From the NCBI GenBank assembly GCA_021162305.1, contig JAGGYX010000195.1, positions 1 through 5,532 of the forward strand: a DNA stretch of 5,532 nt, in the 5' to 3' direction. Positions 1 through 5,500 of the stretch are shown in pieces. The notes below the pieces were generated by a model, which was not told the origin of the DNA, did not search any database, and saw nothing but the letters and a program-made list of their open reading frames with translations. The number at the start of each line of letters is the position of its first letter. Position 1 is the stretch's first letter. Position numbers and translations under genes: made by a program. The DNA comes from Thermoplasmata archaeon (lineage in GTDB: Archaea > Thermoplasmatota > E2 > UBA202 > JdFR-43).

Positions 1-135
1 AGAGAGAGAAAAATGGCATTGAATTTGCGCAACCTTGCTAAAAGATTTAAAAAAATTCTCGCAATTATTCCATTGGAAAGATATGATGGAGTAATAGAAA
101 ATTTGGAAAACAAGCTGGAAAGATATAAAAAATGA
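1..135 (+). CDS. C-terminal tail of an unidentified protein (5' end outside the window)
   Basis: An open frame runs from the first base of the window to a TGA at 133-135, giving 44 residues that end in LENKLERYKK. The frame has no stop at the window edge, so it is most simply the tail of a longer gene. An internal ATG at 13 could instead start a 40-residue protein, preceded by a purine-rich GAGAGA stretch. The residues are rich in Lys, Arg, Leu and Ile and look helical: a basic segment (NLAKRFKKILAII) is followed by a charged, possibly coiled-coil end. I recognise no family. The stop lies 16 bases before the next gene on the same strand, so the two may be co-transcribed. The coding call rests on the open frame, the same-strand neighbour and the plausible composition. 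Confidence 0.5.
   Translation, partial: RERKMALNLRNLAKRFKKILAIIPLERYDGVIENLENKLERYKK
123..130 (+). promoter_or_regulatory. TATA box of the COG2403 gene
   Basis: ATATAAAA is preceded by the purine-rich GGAAAG, which fits a TFB-recognition element. The box centre is about 25.5 bases before the ATG at 152. Archaeal TATA boxes are usually centred about 26-27 bases before the transcription start, so the mRNA would begin at or next to the start codon (leaderless). This fits the lack of any Shine-Dalgarno site before 152. The box lies inside the last codons of the upstream gene, so it would be an internal promoter. The region is A-rich, so a chance match is possible. Confidence 0.45.
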
Positions 136-151
136 GCTTGCATTACAACCC

Positions 152-1459
152 ATGAAAAAGAAAGTTGTTATAATGGGTGCAGCGGGCAGAGATTTTCACA
201 ATTTTAACGTTGTTTTTCGTGATAATGAAGAATATGAAGTTGTTGCATTTACAGCAACACAAATCCCAAATATTACAGGAAGAAAATATCCTCCAGAGCT
301 TGCTGGAAAACTTTATCCAGATGGAATACCAATATACGATGAAAAAGATTTGCCAGAAATAGTTAAAAAATATGGCATAGATGAGGCTGTTTTTTCATAT
401 TCAGATGTTTCATATAATGAAGTAATGCATAAAGGAGCTATAGCTAATGCAGCTGGAGCTGATTTTAAATTGCTCTCGCCAGAGCATACAATGCTCAAAT
501 CAAAAAAGCCAGTTATTGCTGTATGCGCCGTCAGAACAGGCTGCGGGAAGTCGCAGTTCAGCAGGAAAATTTTTGAATTGCTCTCAAAGAAAAGAAAAGT
601 TGTTGCAGTCCGTCATCCAATGCCCTATGGCGATTTAGCAAAGCAGCGCTGCCAGCGTTTCGCCAGTTATGAAGATTTAGACAAGCATGAATGCACCATA
701 GAGGAAAGAGAGGAATATGAGCCTTACATTGATATGCATGGCATAGTATATGCAGGCGTTGATTATGAAGAAATTTTGAGGGAAGCTGAAAAGGAGGCGG
801 ATGTTATAATATGGGATGGCGGCAACAATGACTATCCTTTCTATAAGCCAGATTTACATATTGTTATAGCTGATCCTCATCGTGCGGGGCATGAAAGAAG
901 TTATTATCCAGGCGAGTTAAATGCAATGATGGCTGACATAGTTATAATAAATAAAGTAGAGACTGCAAAAGAAGAAGATGTGAAAAAAGTTGAAGAAAAC
1001 ATAAGGGAGATAAATCCAAAAGCAAAAATATTGAGAGCAACATCTCCAATAAAAGTGGAAGGAGATATAAAAGGAAAGCGTATAATTGTTGTTGAAGACG
1101 GTCCAACCATAACTCATGGAGAAATGCCATATGGAGCAGCGACAATAGCGGCGAAGCAAAATGATGCTATTATAATAGATGCAAGGAAATATGCGGTTGG
1201 TTCAATAATGGAAACATACAAAAAATATCCTCATCTTGAAAAAATACTGCCGGCTATGGGTTATGGAAAGCAGCAGATAAAGGAACTTGAAGAAACGATA
1301 AACAACGCTGACTGCGATGCTGTGCTGGCGGGCACGCCCATTGATTTGAGGCGAGTAATAAATGTGAATAAGCCGATAATAAGAGTTAGATATGGAGTTG
1401 AAGAGAATATGGAAAAAGAGCTTGAAAAAATAATAGATGAGTTTCTGGAAAAGGTTTAA
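152..1459 (+). CDS. Cyclic 2,3-diphosphoglycerate synthetase-family P-loop protein (COG2403)
   Basis: This 435-residue cytosolic protein matches the COG2403 family, annotated either as a predicted GTPase or as cyclic 2,3-diphosphoglycerate synthetase, which closes 2,3-diphosphoglycerate to its cyclic form using ATP. Residues 1-110 form a Rossmann-like domain beginning [12 protein letters not shown] (8-19), followed by the family signature around [20 protein letters not shown] (33-52). A P-loop-like segment, VRTGCGKSQ (127-135), follows a hydrophobic strand. The classical Walker A Ala/Gly is replaced by Val127, as I recall for this family. WDGGNND (221-227) is a Walker B-like site and NKVE (267-270) resembles a GTPase base-recognition motif. 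[10 protein letters not shown] (394-403) is a typical C-terminal block. The start at 152 gives the canonical N terminus. Family assignment is strong. Whether it makes cyclic diphosphoglycerate, a thermoprotective solute of some methanogens, cannot be read from the sequence, and its neighbours give no pathway clue. Confidence 0.85.
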   Translation: MKKKVVIMGAAGRDFHNFNVVFRDNEEYEVVAFTATQIPNITGRKYPPELAGKLYPDGIPIYDEKDLPEIVKKYGIDEAVFSYSDVSYNEVMHKGAIANAAGADFKLLSPEHTMLKSKKPVIAVCAVRTGCGKSQFSRKIFELLSKKRKVVAVRHPMPYGDLAKQRCQRFASYEDLDKHECTIEEREEYEPYIDMHGIVYAGVDYEEILREAEKEADVIIWDGGNNDYPFYKPDLHIVIADPHRAGHERSYYPGELNAMMADIVIINKVETAKEEDVKKVEENIREINPKAKILRATSPIKVEGDIKGKRIIVVEDGPTITHGEMPYGAATIAAKQNDAIIIDARKYAVGSIMETYKKYPHLEKILPAMGYGKQQIKELEETINNADCDAVLAGTPIDLRRVINVNKPIIRVRYGVEENMEKELEKIIDEFLEKV

Positions 1460-2025
1460 CTTTTATTTGCTCTAACACTCGGGCGAACTTTCTCTGCCCC
1501 TTTTCCTTTATTTCTCAATCCCCTTCCTTTTTTACCAGCAGATGTTTTTCCGCGGAATGCTCTTCCTTTATCGTGAACAATCCAGTTTATGTGGTTGTCA
1601 TTCAAAATTGCTGGATGACTTCTATCAACAAGAATGACTTCATAATAATGATACCTTCCATCTTTTCCAACCCAGTATGAGTTCAATACCTCCATATTTG
1701 GGTACTTCCTTGCAACTCTTTCCTCTGCTATTCTCTGTATTGACTTCTTTGGAGTTATTTTATTCACTCCCATTTTTGATGGCTTCCTTCCCTTATTTGG
1801 TCTTTCTTTTCTTCTCCCTCCTTTTCTTACCCTTGCCCTTACAATAATGAATCCCTGTTTCGCTTTATAACCGAGGGCATGAGCTCTATCTGGGCGCAAA
1901 GGCTTATCTACTCTAACTATTGCCTCGCCACGCCTCCATTCAATGAGGCGGCGCCACTGCGGGCTGTTGTATGCTGTGGTAGGCTTTTTCCACGCAAGGC
2001 GGAGATAATGATACATTCCTTTCAT
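1456..2025 (-). CDS. rpl15e: 50S ribosomal protein L15e
   Basis: A basic protein of the large ribosomal subunit, found in archaea and eukaryotes but not bacteria. It is 189 residues long, close to the roughly 190-195 usual in archaea, and looks complete. Recognised blocks in order: N-terminal [12 protein letters not shown] (4-15); [13 protein letters not shown] (46-58); the Arg/Lys-rich rRNA-binding stretch [16 protein letters not shown] (67-82); [11 protein letters not shown] (85-95); [20 protein letters not shown] (105-124); and the C-terminal [20 protein letters not shown] (156-175). Met1 (base 2025) is preferred over Met4 because a TATA box is centred about 26 bases upstream of it, and no Shine-Dalgarno site precedes it. 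Its stop interlocks with that of the convergent COG2403 gene (shared TTAA at 1456-1459). It lies 33 bases downstream of purM on the same strand but appears to have its own promoter. Confidence 0.97.
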   Translation of the reverse strand: MKGMYHYLRLAWKKPTTAYNSPQWRRLIEWRRGEAIVRVDKPLRPDRAHALGYKAKQGFIIVRARVRKGGRRKERPNKGRKPSKMGVNKITPKKSIQRIAEERVARKYPNMEVLNSYWVGKDGRYHYYEVILVDRSHPAILNDNHINWIVHDKGRAFRGKTSAGKKGRGLRNKGKGAEKVRPSVRANKS

Positions 2026-2047
2026 CTCAAAACGAAAACAAAAGGAA

Positions 2048-2055
2048 TATATAAA
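2048..2055 (-). promoter_or_regulatory. TATA box of the L15e gene
   Basis: Read on the minus strand this is TTTATATA, a perfect archaeal TATA consensus, preceded by GAAAA as a possible TFB-recognition element. Its centre lies 26.5 bases before the L15e ATG at 2025, which predicts transcription starting on the start codon itself. It fills the 33-base gap just after the purM stop, so the ribosomal protein gene can be transcribed independently of purM. This is the best-formed promoter in the window. Confidence 0.7.
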
Positions 2056-2058
2056 TTT

Positions 2059-3030
2059 TCATATGCTAATCTCGTATTTTATCCCCAGTTTTGGAATTTC
2101 TATGCCAGTTCCTTCTTTAACGACTCCAACAATTTTTGCCTCTATATTTTTATTTAAAATCTGTAAGGCATCGTCTACATATTCTTTTGCCACAACAACA
2201 GCCATTCCCATTCCCATATTAAATGTTTTATACATTTCATGGTTGTTAATTTTTCCAAGTTGCTGTATTACGCCGAATATTGGCTGCGGTGTTATTGGTT
2301 CTTCTATCAAAAATTTAAATTTGCCAATCATCCTTCTCATTTTGTATAGTCCACTTCCAGTGATGTGAGCAATCCCTTTTATCTCAATTTCATTCCATAG
2401 CTTCATTATCTCCTTTACATATATTCTCGTTGGCTTAAGCATCTCATATCCAATTATTCCAATTTCATCAATTTCATCATGAAAAGAGTAACCATTCTCT
2501 TTGAAAACTTTTCTTGCGAGTGTGAAGCCGTTGGAGTGCAACCCATTGCTTCTAAGCCCGATTATTGCATCTCCTTCTTTTACATTTTTTGGCAAATCCT
2601 TCTCAATTATTCCAACTGCTGTGCCAGCTAAATCAAGCCCTTTTATTATCTCGGGGAGCGTCGCAGTCTCGCCACCTACGATAGCTATTTCTGCTTCATC
2701 TGCCCCCTTTTGTAAGCCTTTTGCTATTTCTCTTGCAATGGCAGCATCCATCTTTTCCATGGCAAGATAATCAACGAAGGCAATTGGCTTTGCTCCAATG
2801 CAAAGCAAATCATTTACATTCATGGCGATGCAGTCTATGCCTATGGTGTCCCACTTTTTCATTTCATTTGCAACAATAATTTTACTTCCTACTCCATCTG
2901 TTGACATTGCAATTTTTATTCCATTATAGCTCACCCTGTCTTTTTTTCCTATTATGCCTATTATATTTCTTATGACTTCATTCTCTTTCTCTATATCTAT
3001 GCCTGCTTTTGCATATGTAAATTCATCCAT
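2059..3030 (-). CDS. purM: Phosphoribosylformylglycinamidine cyclo-ligase (AIR synthetase)
   Basis: PurM converts formylglycinamidine ribotide and ATP into aminoimidazole ribotide (AIR), ADP and phosphate in cytosolic de novo purine synthesis; AIR also feeds thiamine pyrimidine synthesis. The protein has 323 residues, slightly shorter than the roughly 340 of bacterial PurM, with both halves of the PurM/PurL fold present. Visible family blocks: YAKAGIDI (6-13); the nucleotide-binding loop STDGVGSK (43-50); GIDCIAMNVNDLL (64-76) with the conserved NVND; the glycine motif GGETATLPE (119-127); GLHSNGFTLARKV (163-175); AHITGSGL (221-228), where bacterial enzymes usually have HITGGG; and FNMGMGM (270-276). 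The ATG at 3030 puts the YxxAG motif at the usual distance from the N terminus. No other pur gene is adjacent. The promoter region is shared with the divergent deacylase gene, and L15e follows 33 bases downstream. Confidence 0.96.
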   Translation of the reverse strand: MDEFTYAKAGIDIEKENEVIRNIIGIIGKKDRVSYNGIKIAMSTDGVGSKIIVANEMKKWDTIGIDCIAMNVNDLLCIGAKPIAFVDYLAMEKMDAAIAREIAKGLQKGADEAEIAIVGGETATLPEIIKGLDLAGTAVGIIEKDLPKNVKEGDAIIGLRSNGLHSNGFTLARKVFKENGYSFHDEIDEIGIIGYEMLKPTRIYVKEIMKLWNEIEIKGIAHITGSGLYKMRRMIGKFKFLIEEPITPQPIFGVIQQLGKINNHEMYKTFNMGMGMAVVVAKEYVDDALQILNKNIEAKIVGVVKEGTGIEIPKLGIKYEISI

Positions 3031-3041
3031 GATGTTATTCC

Positions 3042-3060
3042 TGCCAGTTTTATAATGGCA
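3042..3060. promoter_or_regulatory. Inverted repeat TGCCA-N9-TGGCA in the purM promoter (possible operator)
   Basis: TGCCA at 3042-3046 and TGGCA at 3056-3060 form a perfect 5-base inverted repeat around a 9-base AT-rich centre (GTTTTATAA). It starts 12 bases upstream of the purM ATG and encloses one of two candidate purM TATA boxes, where a dimeric repressor could block transcription. The arms are short, so chance is a real alternative, and I recognise no known regulator site. Confidence 0.3.
3048..3055 (-). promoter_or_regulatory. Candidate TATA box of purM (proximal)
   Basis: Minus-strand TTATAAAA is centred 21.5 bases upstream of the purM ATG. That is a little closer than the usual 26-27 bases for a leaderless start, so this box would need unusual spacing. 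The competing choice is the palindromic box at 3073-3080, which would give a leader of about 20 bases carrying a weak AGGA about 8-9 bases before the ATG. Confidence 0.3.
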
Positions 3061-3072
3061 TCGATAAAAAAG

Positions 3073-3080
3073 TTATATAA
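3073..3080. promoter_or_regulatory. Palindromic TATA box TTATATAA between divergent genes
   Basis: TTATATAA reads the same on both strands. On the plus strand its centre is 24.5 bases before the ATG at 3101 and 27.5 before the ATG at 3104, which suits leaderless transcription of the deacylase gene. On the minus strand it would start transcription near 3050, giving purM a leader of about 20 bases. One box could therefore serve both directions, with orientation set by flanking TFB contacts. The assignment to the plus-strand gene is the safer one. Confidence 0.5.
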
Positions 3081-3100
3081 GGGCATGGTATAAGCATTGA

Positions 3101-4117
3101 ATGATGGGGCTGGATATTGGAGAAGGGAAGAAGTACAAAGGAAAGATAAAAGTTGCTGAACTTGAAGATGGAAGCAAGGTTGAAATACCATATTTTGTTA
3201 TGCGTGGAGTAAAAAAGCATCCTGTCTTGCTTCTGAATGCTGCCATTCATGGAGACGAGTTAAATGGAGTAGAGGTCATAATGCGTTTATTTGAAGAATT
3301 GAATCCAATGCAAATAAAGGGAACAATAATCGGCGTGCCCGTTGTCAATGTTCTGGCTTTCCGCAGCAGAGACAGATTTGATGCAATCGAAAAAAGAGAC
3401 TTGAACAGGAAATTTCCGGGAAAGAAAAATGGAAACATTACCGAAAAAATTGCATATCATTTTTTCAATGAATTTGTAAAAAATGCTGATTTTGGAATTG
3501 ATTTACATGCTGGAATGAAAGGTCATTTGCTTTTGCCACATGGAAGAGCAAGAATTTTAAAAGATTACAAGCCAAACCTTGAATATTATCAGGCTCTCGG
3601 CACAGATATAATTTTTTATCACGATGGCGAGAAAGGAATGCTGAATATAACGGCAGGAAAGGAAGGCATACCAATTGTATGTTTTGAGATAGGAGAAGCA
3701 GATAGGCTGGATGAATACTATATCAATGAAGGAATAAAAGCAGTAAAAAACTTCATGAGATATTTTGGAATGCTTGATGGTATGCCAGAGATGCCAGCAC
3801 GCCAGATACTGCTTCAGGGCTATATTGAAGTGAGGGCAAATGCGGGCGGAATATTTTATTCAGGAATAAAAGTTGGAGATGTTGTGAAGGAAGGAGACAT
3901 CATTGGGTATATAAGAAAAATAAATGGAGAAAGAGTTTACTTAAAAGCTGAGAAAGATAGCACAGTAATGGGAGTTCGCACATTATCTGCTGTTAGAGAA
4001 GGAGACCCAATTGCATGGATGCTTTCATTTGAAAATGCTGAAATTTTAGAAATTAAAAAGAAAGTTAAAACGAGGAGAAACAAAATTTTGGAAAAGGCTG
4101 AGAAATTCATTAAATGA
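3101..4117 (+). CDS. M14-type zinc deacylase, aspartoacylase/succinylglutamate desuccinylase superfamily
   Basis: A 338-residue predicted zinc hydrolase of the AstE/AspA superfamily, whose members cleave N-acyl groups from amino acids or related amides. The catalytic domain spans about residues 38-225. Zinc ligands are His50 and Glu53 in AAIHGDELNG (48-56) and His136 in GIDLHAGMKG (132-141). The substrate-binding block DLNRKFPG (100-107) carries Asn102 and Arg103. The general base is probably Glu196 in CFEIGE (194-199). Residues 240-307 form the usual C-terminal beta-rich lipoyl-like domain (VRANAGGIFY, VGDVVKEGDIIGYI), followed by a Lys-rich tail (about 315-338). There is no signal peptide, so it is cytosolic. 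An in-frame TGA at 3098-3100 rules out an earlier start; Met1 and Met2 (3104) are both possible. The substrate cannot be told. The end overlaps the convergent ligase gene by 8 bases. Confidence 0.88.
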   Translation: MMGLDIGEGKKYKGKIKVAELEDGSKVEIPYFVMRGVKKHPVLLLNAAIHGDELNGVEVIMRLFEELNPMQIKGTIIGVPVVNVLAFRSRDRFDAIEKRDLNRKFPGKKNGNITEKIAYHFFNEFVKNADFGIDLHAGMKGHLLLPHGRARILKDYKPNLEYYQALGTDIIFYHDGEKGMLNITAGKEGIPIVCFEIGEADRLDEYYINEGIKAVKNFMRYFGMLDGMPEMPARQILLQGYIEVRANAGGIFYSGIKVGDVVKEGDIIGYIRKINGERVYLKAEKDSTVMGVRTLSAVREGDPIAWMLSFENAEILEIKKKVKTRRNKILEKAEKFIK

Positions 4118-5369
4118 GGGGCTGATTTTTACTAGTATGCTTCCATACTCTGTTCACAATATACGCAATCTTTTCATCTACATCATCATTTTTTGCATAC
4201 CACCTCTTTAATGTATCTGCACAGCTCTTTTTCCTTTTTATTCGCCTCCTTAATATATTCAAATATCTTACATTTGTATCGAGAGCTTTAATTCCTTTTT
4301 CAGCTTTTTCTATACTCTCCATTATATAATTCAAAGTTGATATCTTTTTTCCATTCCATATAAAATCTCCTTTCAGTCCTTCTTTTATGGCTTCTATTCT
4401 ATTTATCTCTATTTCCTTGAGGGGCGGCAGCTCCTGGCGGCTCCACCGCTGAGCGTATTTGAGTCGCCCGATTATGTATTCGATGAGAGCCATGTTTTCT
4501 TTTATTGTGCATTGAGCTGGATAAACCCTGTTTTCCACCCTGAAAGGAACTTCAAGCCTTATTCTGTTATCTTCATGCCTTTCCTTGACCATCTGGGTTA
4601 ATGAATTTGCTATGATAGGGGAGAAAGAAGAAACATACTCTCCATATTCAATTATAGATGAGGGATATTTAATTAATTTTGGAAAGCCAGCATTTCCGCC
4701 ATCAGCCAGCTCATATAATAGAAGGCGAGCTTCTCTATAATCGAGTATTTCTCCACCTATAATGGGGCTATTTGCAGATATTGCAATTTGTTCTGGAATC
4801 ATATATAAAAGCCTGTTGTATTTGTCCACAATATCTTCAGGATTTTTTCCCTGTATATGAACATGCACAGATTGTATGGCTATGGCAATGTGCCTTGCTT
4901 CAATGCTTTTGTTTCCAATTTTTATTGGAGGAAACTGGCTTCTCCATTCAGCCATTTTTCTTGCCCTTGCTGTATCAGAAATCCATTCATCAGATAAAAC
5001 ATCAGGATGAGGATTTGAACCAAGGAGAAGAAATATCGCTTCATCTCCATACACTTTTTCAGCAAGTTCAACGATGTCATGAATTGCGTCGTGCAGATAT
5101 TCTTCCATTTCCCTTAATGCATAGCATGAATACTCGCGTGGAAAACTTCTTATTTCAATCTGGCATTTTCCAGCTTCTCTATCAAATTCAAAATCATGGT
5201 GCATTTGATTCAGACGGGGTATTATTTTACTTGCATCGAGCGGTTTACCTTCCTTATTTACTAAAGCACCTTCCAGCTCTATCCCAAAAATGTAATCCTG
5301 CGGGTGGCGGCGGTGCTTTTCCAGTTGCCTGAGGTAATTTTTTAAGTCATTTATGTTTCTGAATTCCAT
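4110..5369 (-). CDS. GCS2-type carboxylate-amine ligase (glutamate-cysteine ligase 2 family)
   Basis: A 419-residue enzyme resembling the ATP-dependent glutamate-cysteine ligase 2 family (GCS2, COG2170-like), which joins a carboxylate to an amine through an acyl phosphate. The match rests on ordered motifs. FGIELEGALV (28-37) is the Mg-binding strand, usually GxExE (Glu31, Glu33). CQIEIRSF (69-76) matches the Q-x-E block. SVHVHIQ (167-173) corresponds to the HVHVG-like motif. ISANSPIIGG (197-206) matches the conserved ANSP loop. IRLEVPFR (270-277) is the R-x-E strand. RIEAIKEGLKGDFI (324-337) fits the C-terminal helix. It is somewhat longer than typical bacterial YbdK-type members (about 370), with a basic helical end at about 365-412. 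The ATG at 5369 has no Shine-Dalgarno site. Gamma-glutamylcysteine synthesis, as in haloarchaea, is one option, but the acceptor amine is unknown. It overlaps the M14 deacylase gene tail to tail. Confidence 0.82.
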   Translation of the reverse strand: MEFRNINDLKNYLRQLEKHRRHPQDYIFGIELEGALVNKEGKPLDASKIIPRLNQMHHDFEFDREAGKCQIEIRSFPREYSCYALREMEEYLHDAIHDIVELAEKVYGDEAIFLLLGSNPHPDVLSDEWISDTARARKMAEWRSQFPPIKIGNKSIEARHIAIAIQSVHVHIQGKNPEDIVDKYNRLLYMIPEQIAISANSPIIGGEILDYREARLLLYELADGGNAGFPKLIKYPSSIIEYGEYVSSFSPIIANSLTQMVKERHEDNRIRLEVPFRVENRVYPAQCTIKENMALIEYIIGRLKYAQRWSRQELPPLKEIEINRIEAIKEGLKGDFIWNGKKISTLNYIMESIEKAEKGIKALDTNVRYLNILRRRIKRKKSCADTLKRWYAKNDDVDEKIAYIVNRVWKHTSKNQPLI

Positions 5370-5388
5370 ATTGCTATGGGGGCAATAT

Positions 5389-5396
5389 TTTTAAAA
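5389..5396. promoter_or_regulatory. TATA-like TTTTAAAA upstream of the ligase gene
   Basis: A palindromic TTTTAAAA lies in a very AT-rich block (5384-5400), centred 23.5 bases before the ligase ATG at 5369 on the minus strand. This is close to leaderless spacing. On the plus strand it would place a start near 5419 and give the frame at 5484 a leader of about 65 bases containing the hairpin. Base composition alone could produce such a match, so this is tentative. Confidence 0.35.
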
Positions 5397-5444
5397 TTTT
5401 GTAGCACAGTATCTCCGAAAGTAAAAATGTAGAAAAAAATAAAA

Positions 5445-5500
5445 GCCTTGGGCAGGTATTCCATCAAAAGGAGGGGATGGAATATGCCAGAGCCCAAGGC
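5445..5500 (+). promoter_or_regulatory. Two-part hairpin enclosing the ribosome binding site and start codon of the partial gene
   Basis: Two nested perfect inverted repeats are visible. The outer pair is GCCTTGGGC (5445-5453) with GCCCAAGGC (5492-5500). The inner pair is TATTCCATC (5457-5465) with GATGGAATA (5476-5484). The apical loop is AAAAGGAGGG (5466-5475), which exposes a GGAGG Shine-Dalgarno core. The A of the ATG at 5484 closes the inner stem, and the outer right arm covers codons 3-6. An internal loop separates the stems (AGG on the left, 5485-5491 on the right). GG at 5455-5456 could pair with CC at 5487-5488. The structure suggests control of translation initiation, or a terminal structure of a mobile element. 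Confidence 0.6.
5470..5476 (+). promoter_or_regulatory. Strong Shine-Dalgarno site GGAGGGG
   Basis: GGAGGGG ends 7 bases before the ATG at 5484, which is good spacing for a ribosome binding site. It is the only strong Shine-Dalgarno site in front of a gene in this window and it decides the start of the partial frame. It lies almost entirely in the loop of the hairpin at 5445-5500. Confidence 0.65.

Noticed and set aside
904..1159. Hydrophobic minus-strand frames that look like small membrane proteins
   Set aside because: They are antisense to the COG2403 gene. The Phe/Leu/Ile richness arises from reading A-rich coding sequence backwards, and three overlapping versions in different frames point to composition, not a gene.
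1413..1430. T-tracts on the minus strand 26-43 bases past the L15e stop, as a possible terminator
   Set aside because: Archaeal termination does use T-runs, but these are the complement of Glu/Lys codons in the opposite gene and the whole region is A-rich. There is no specific support.
1931..1950. A 6-base stem (CGCCTC/GAGGCG) with an 8-base loop early in the L15e coding region
   Set aside because: It comes from repeated Trp-Arg-Arg codons (residues 25-32 of the protein). One short stem inside a conserved coding stretch is not enough to call a regulatory element.
1879..2157. A plus-strand open frame across the L15e start and the purM end
   Set aside because: It is antisense to two confident genes, has no promoter or ribosome site, and no family resemblance.
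4126..4194. T-runs (4126-4130 and 4189-4194) after the deacylase gene, as a possible plus-strand terminator
   Set aside because: They are plausible by position but short, and indistinguishable from the many T-runs produced by A-rich codons of the opposite gene.
4430..4480. A GC-rich patch in the ligase gene, with a similar one near the P-loop codons of the COG2403 gene
   Set aside because: The patches encode conserved or semi-conserved residues without breaking the frame and have no flanking repeats. Local codon choice explains them better than an insertion.
4772..5332. A 186-codon open frame on the plus strand inside the ligase gene
   Set aside because: It is entirely antisense to the well-supported GCS2-type gene, has low-complexity Gln/His/Leu/Phe-rich composition, and shows no recognisable motif. 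It is a shadow of the opposite strand.
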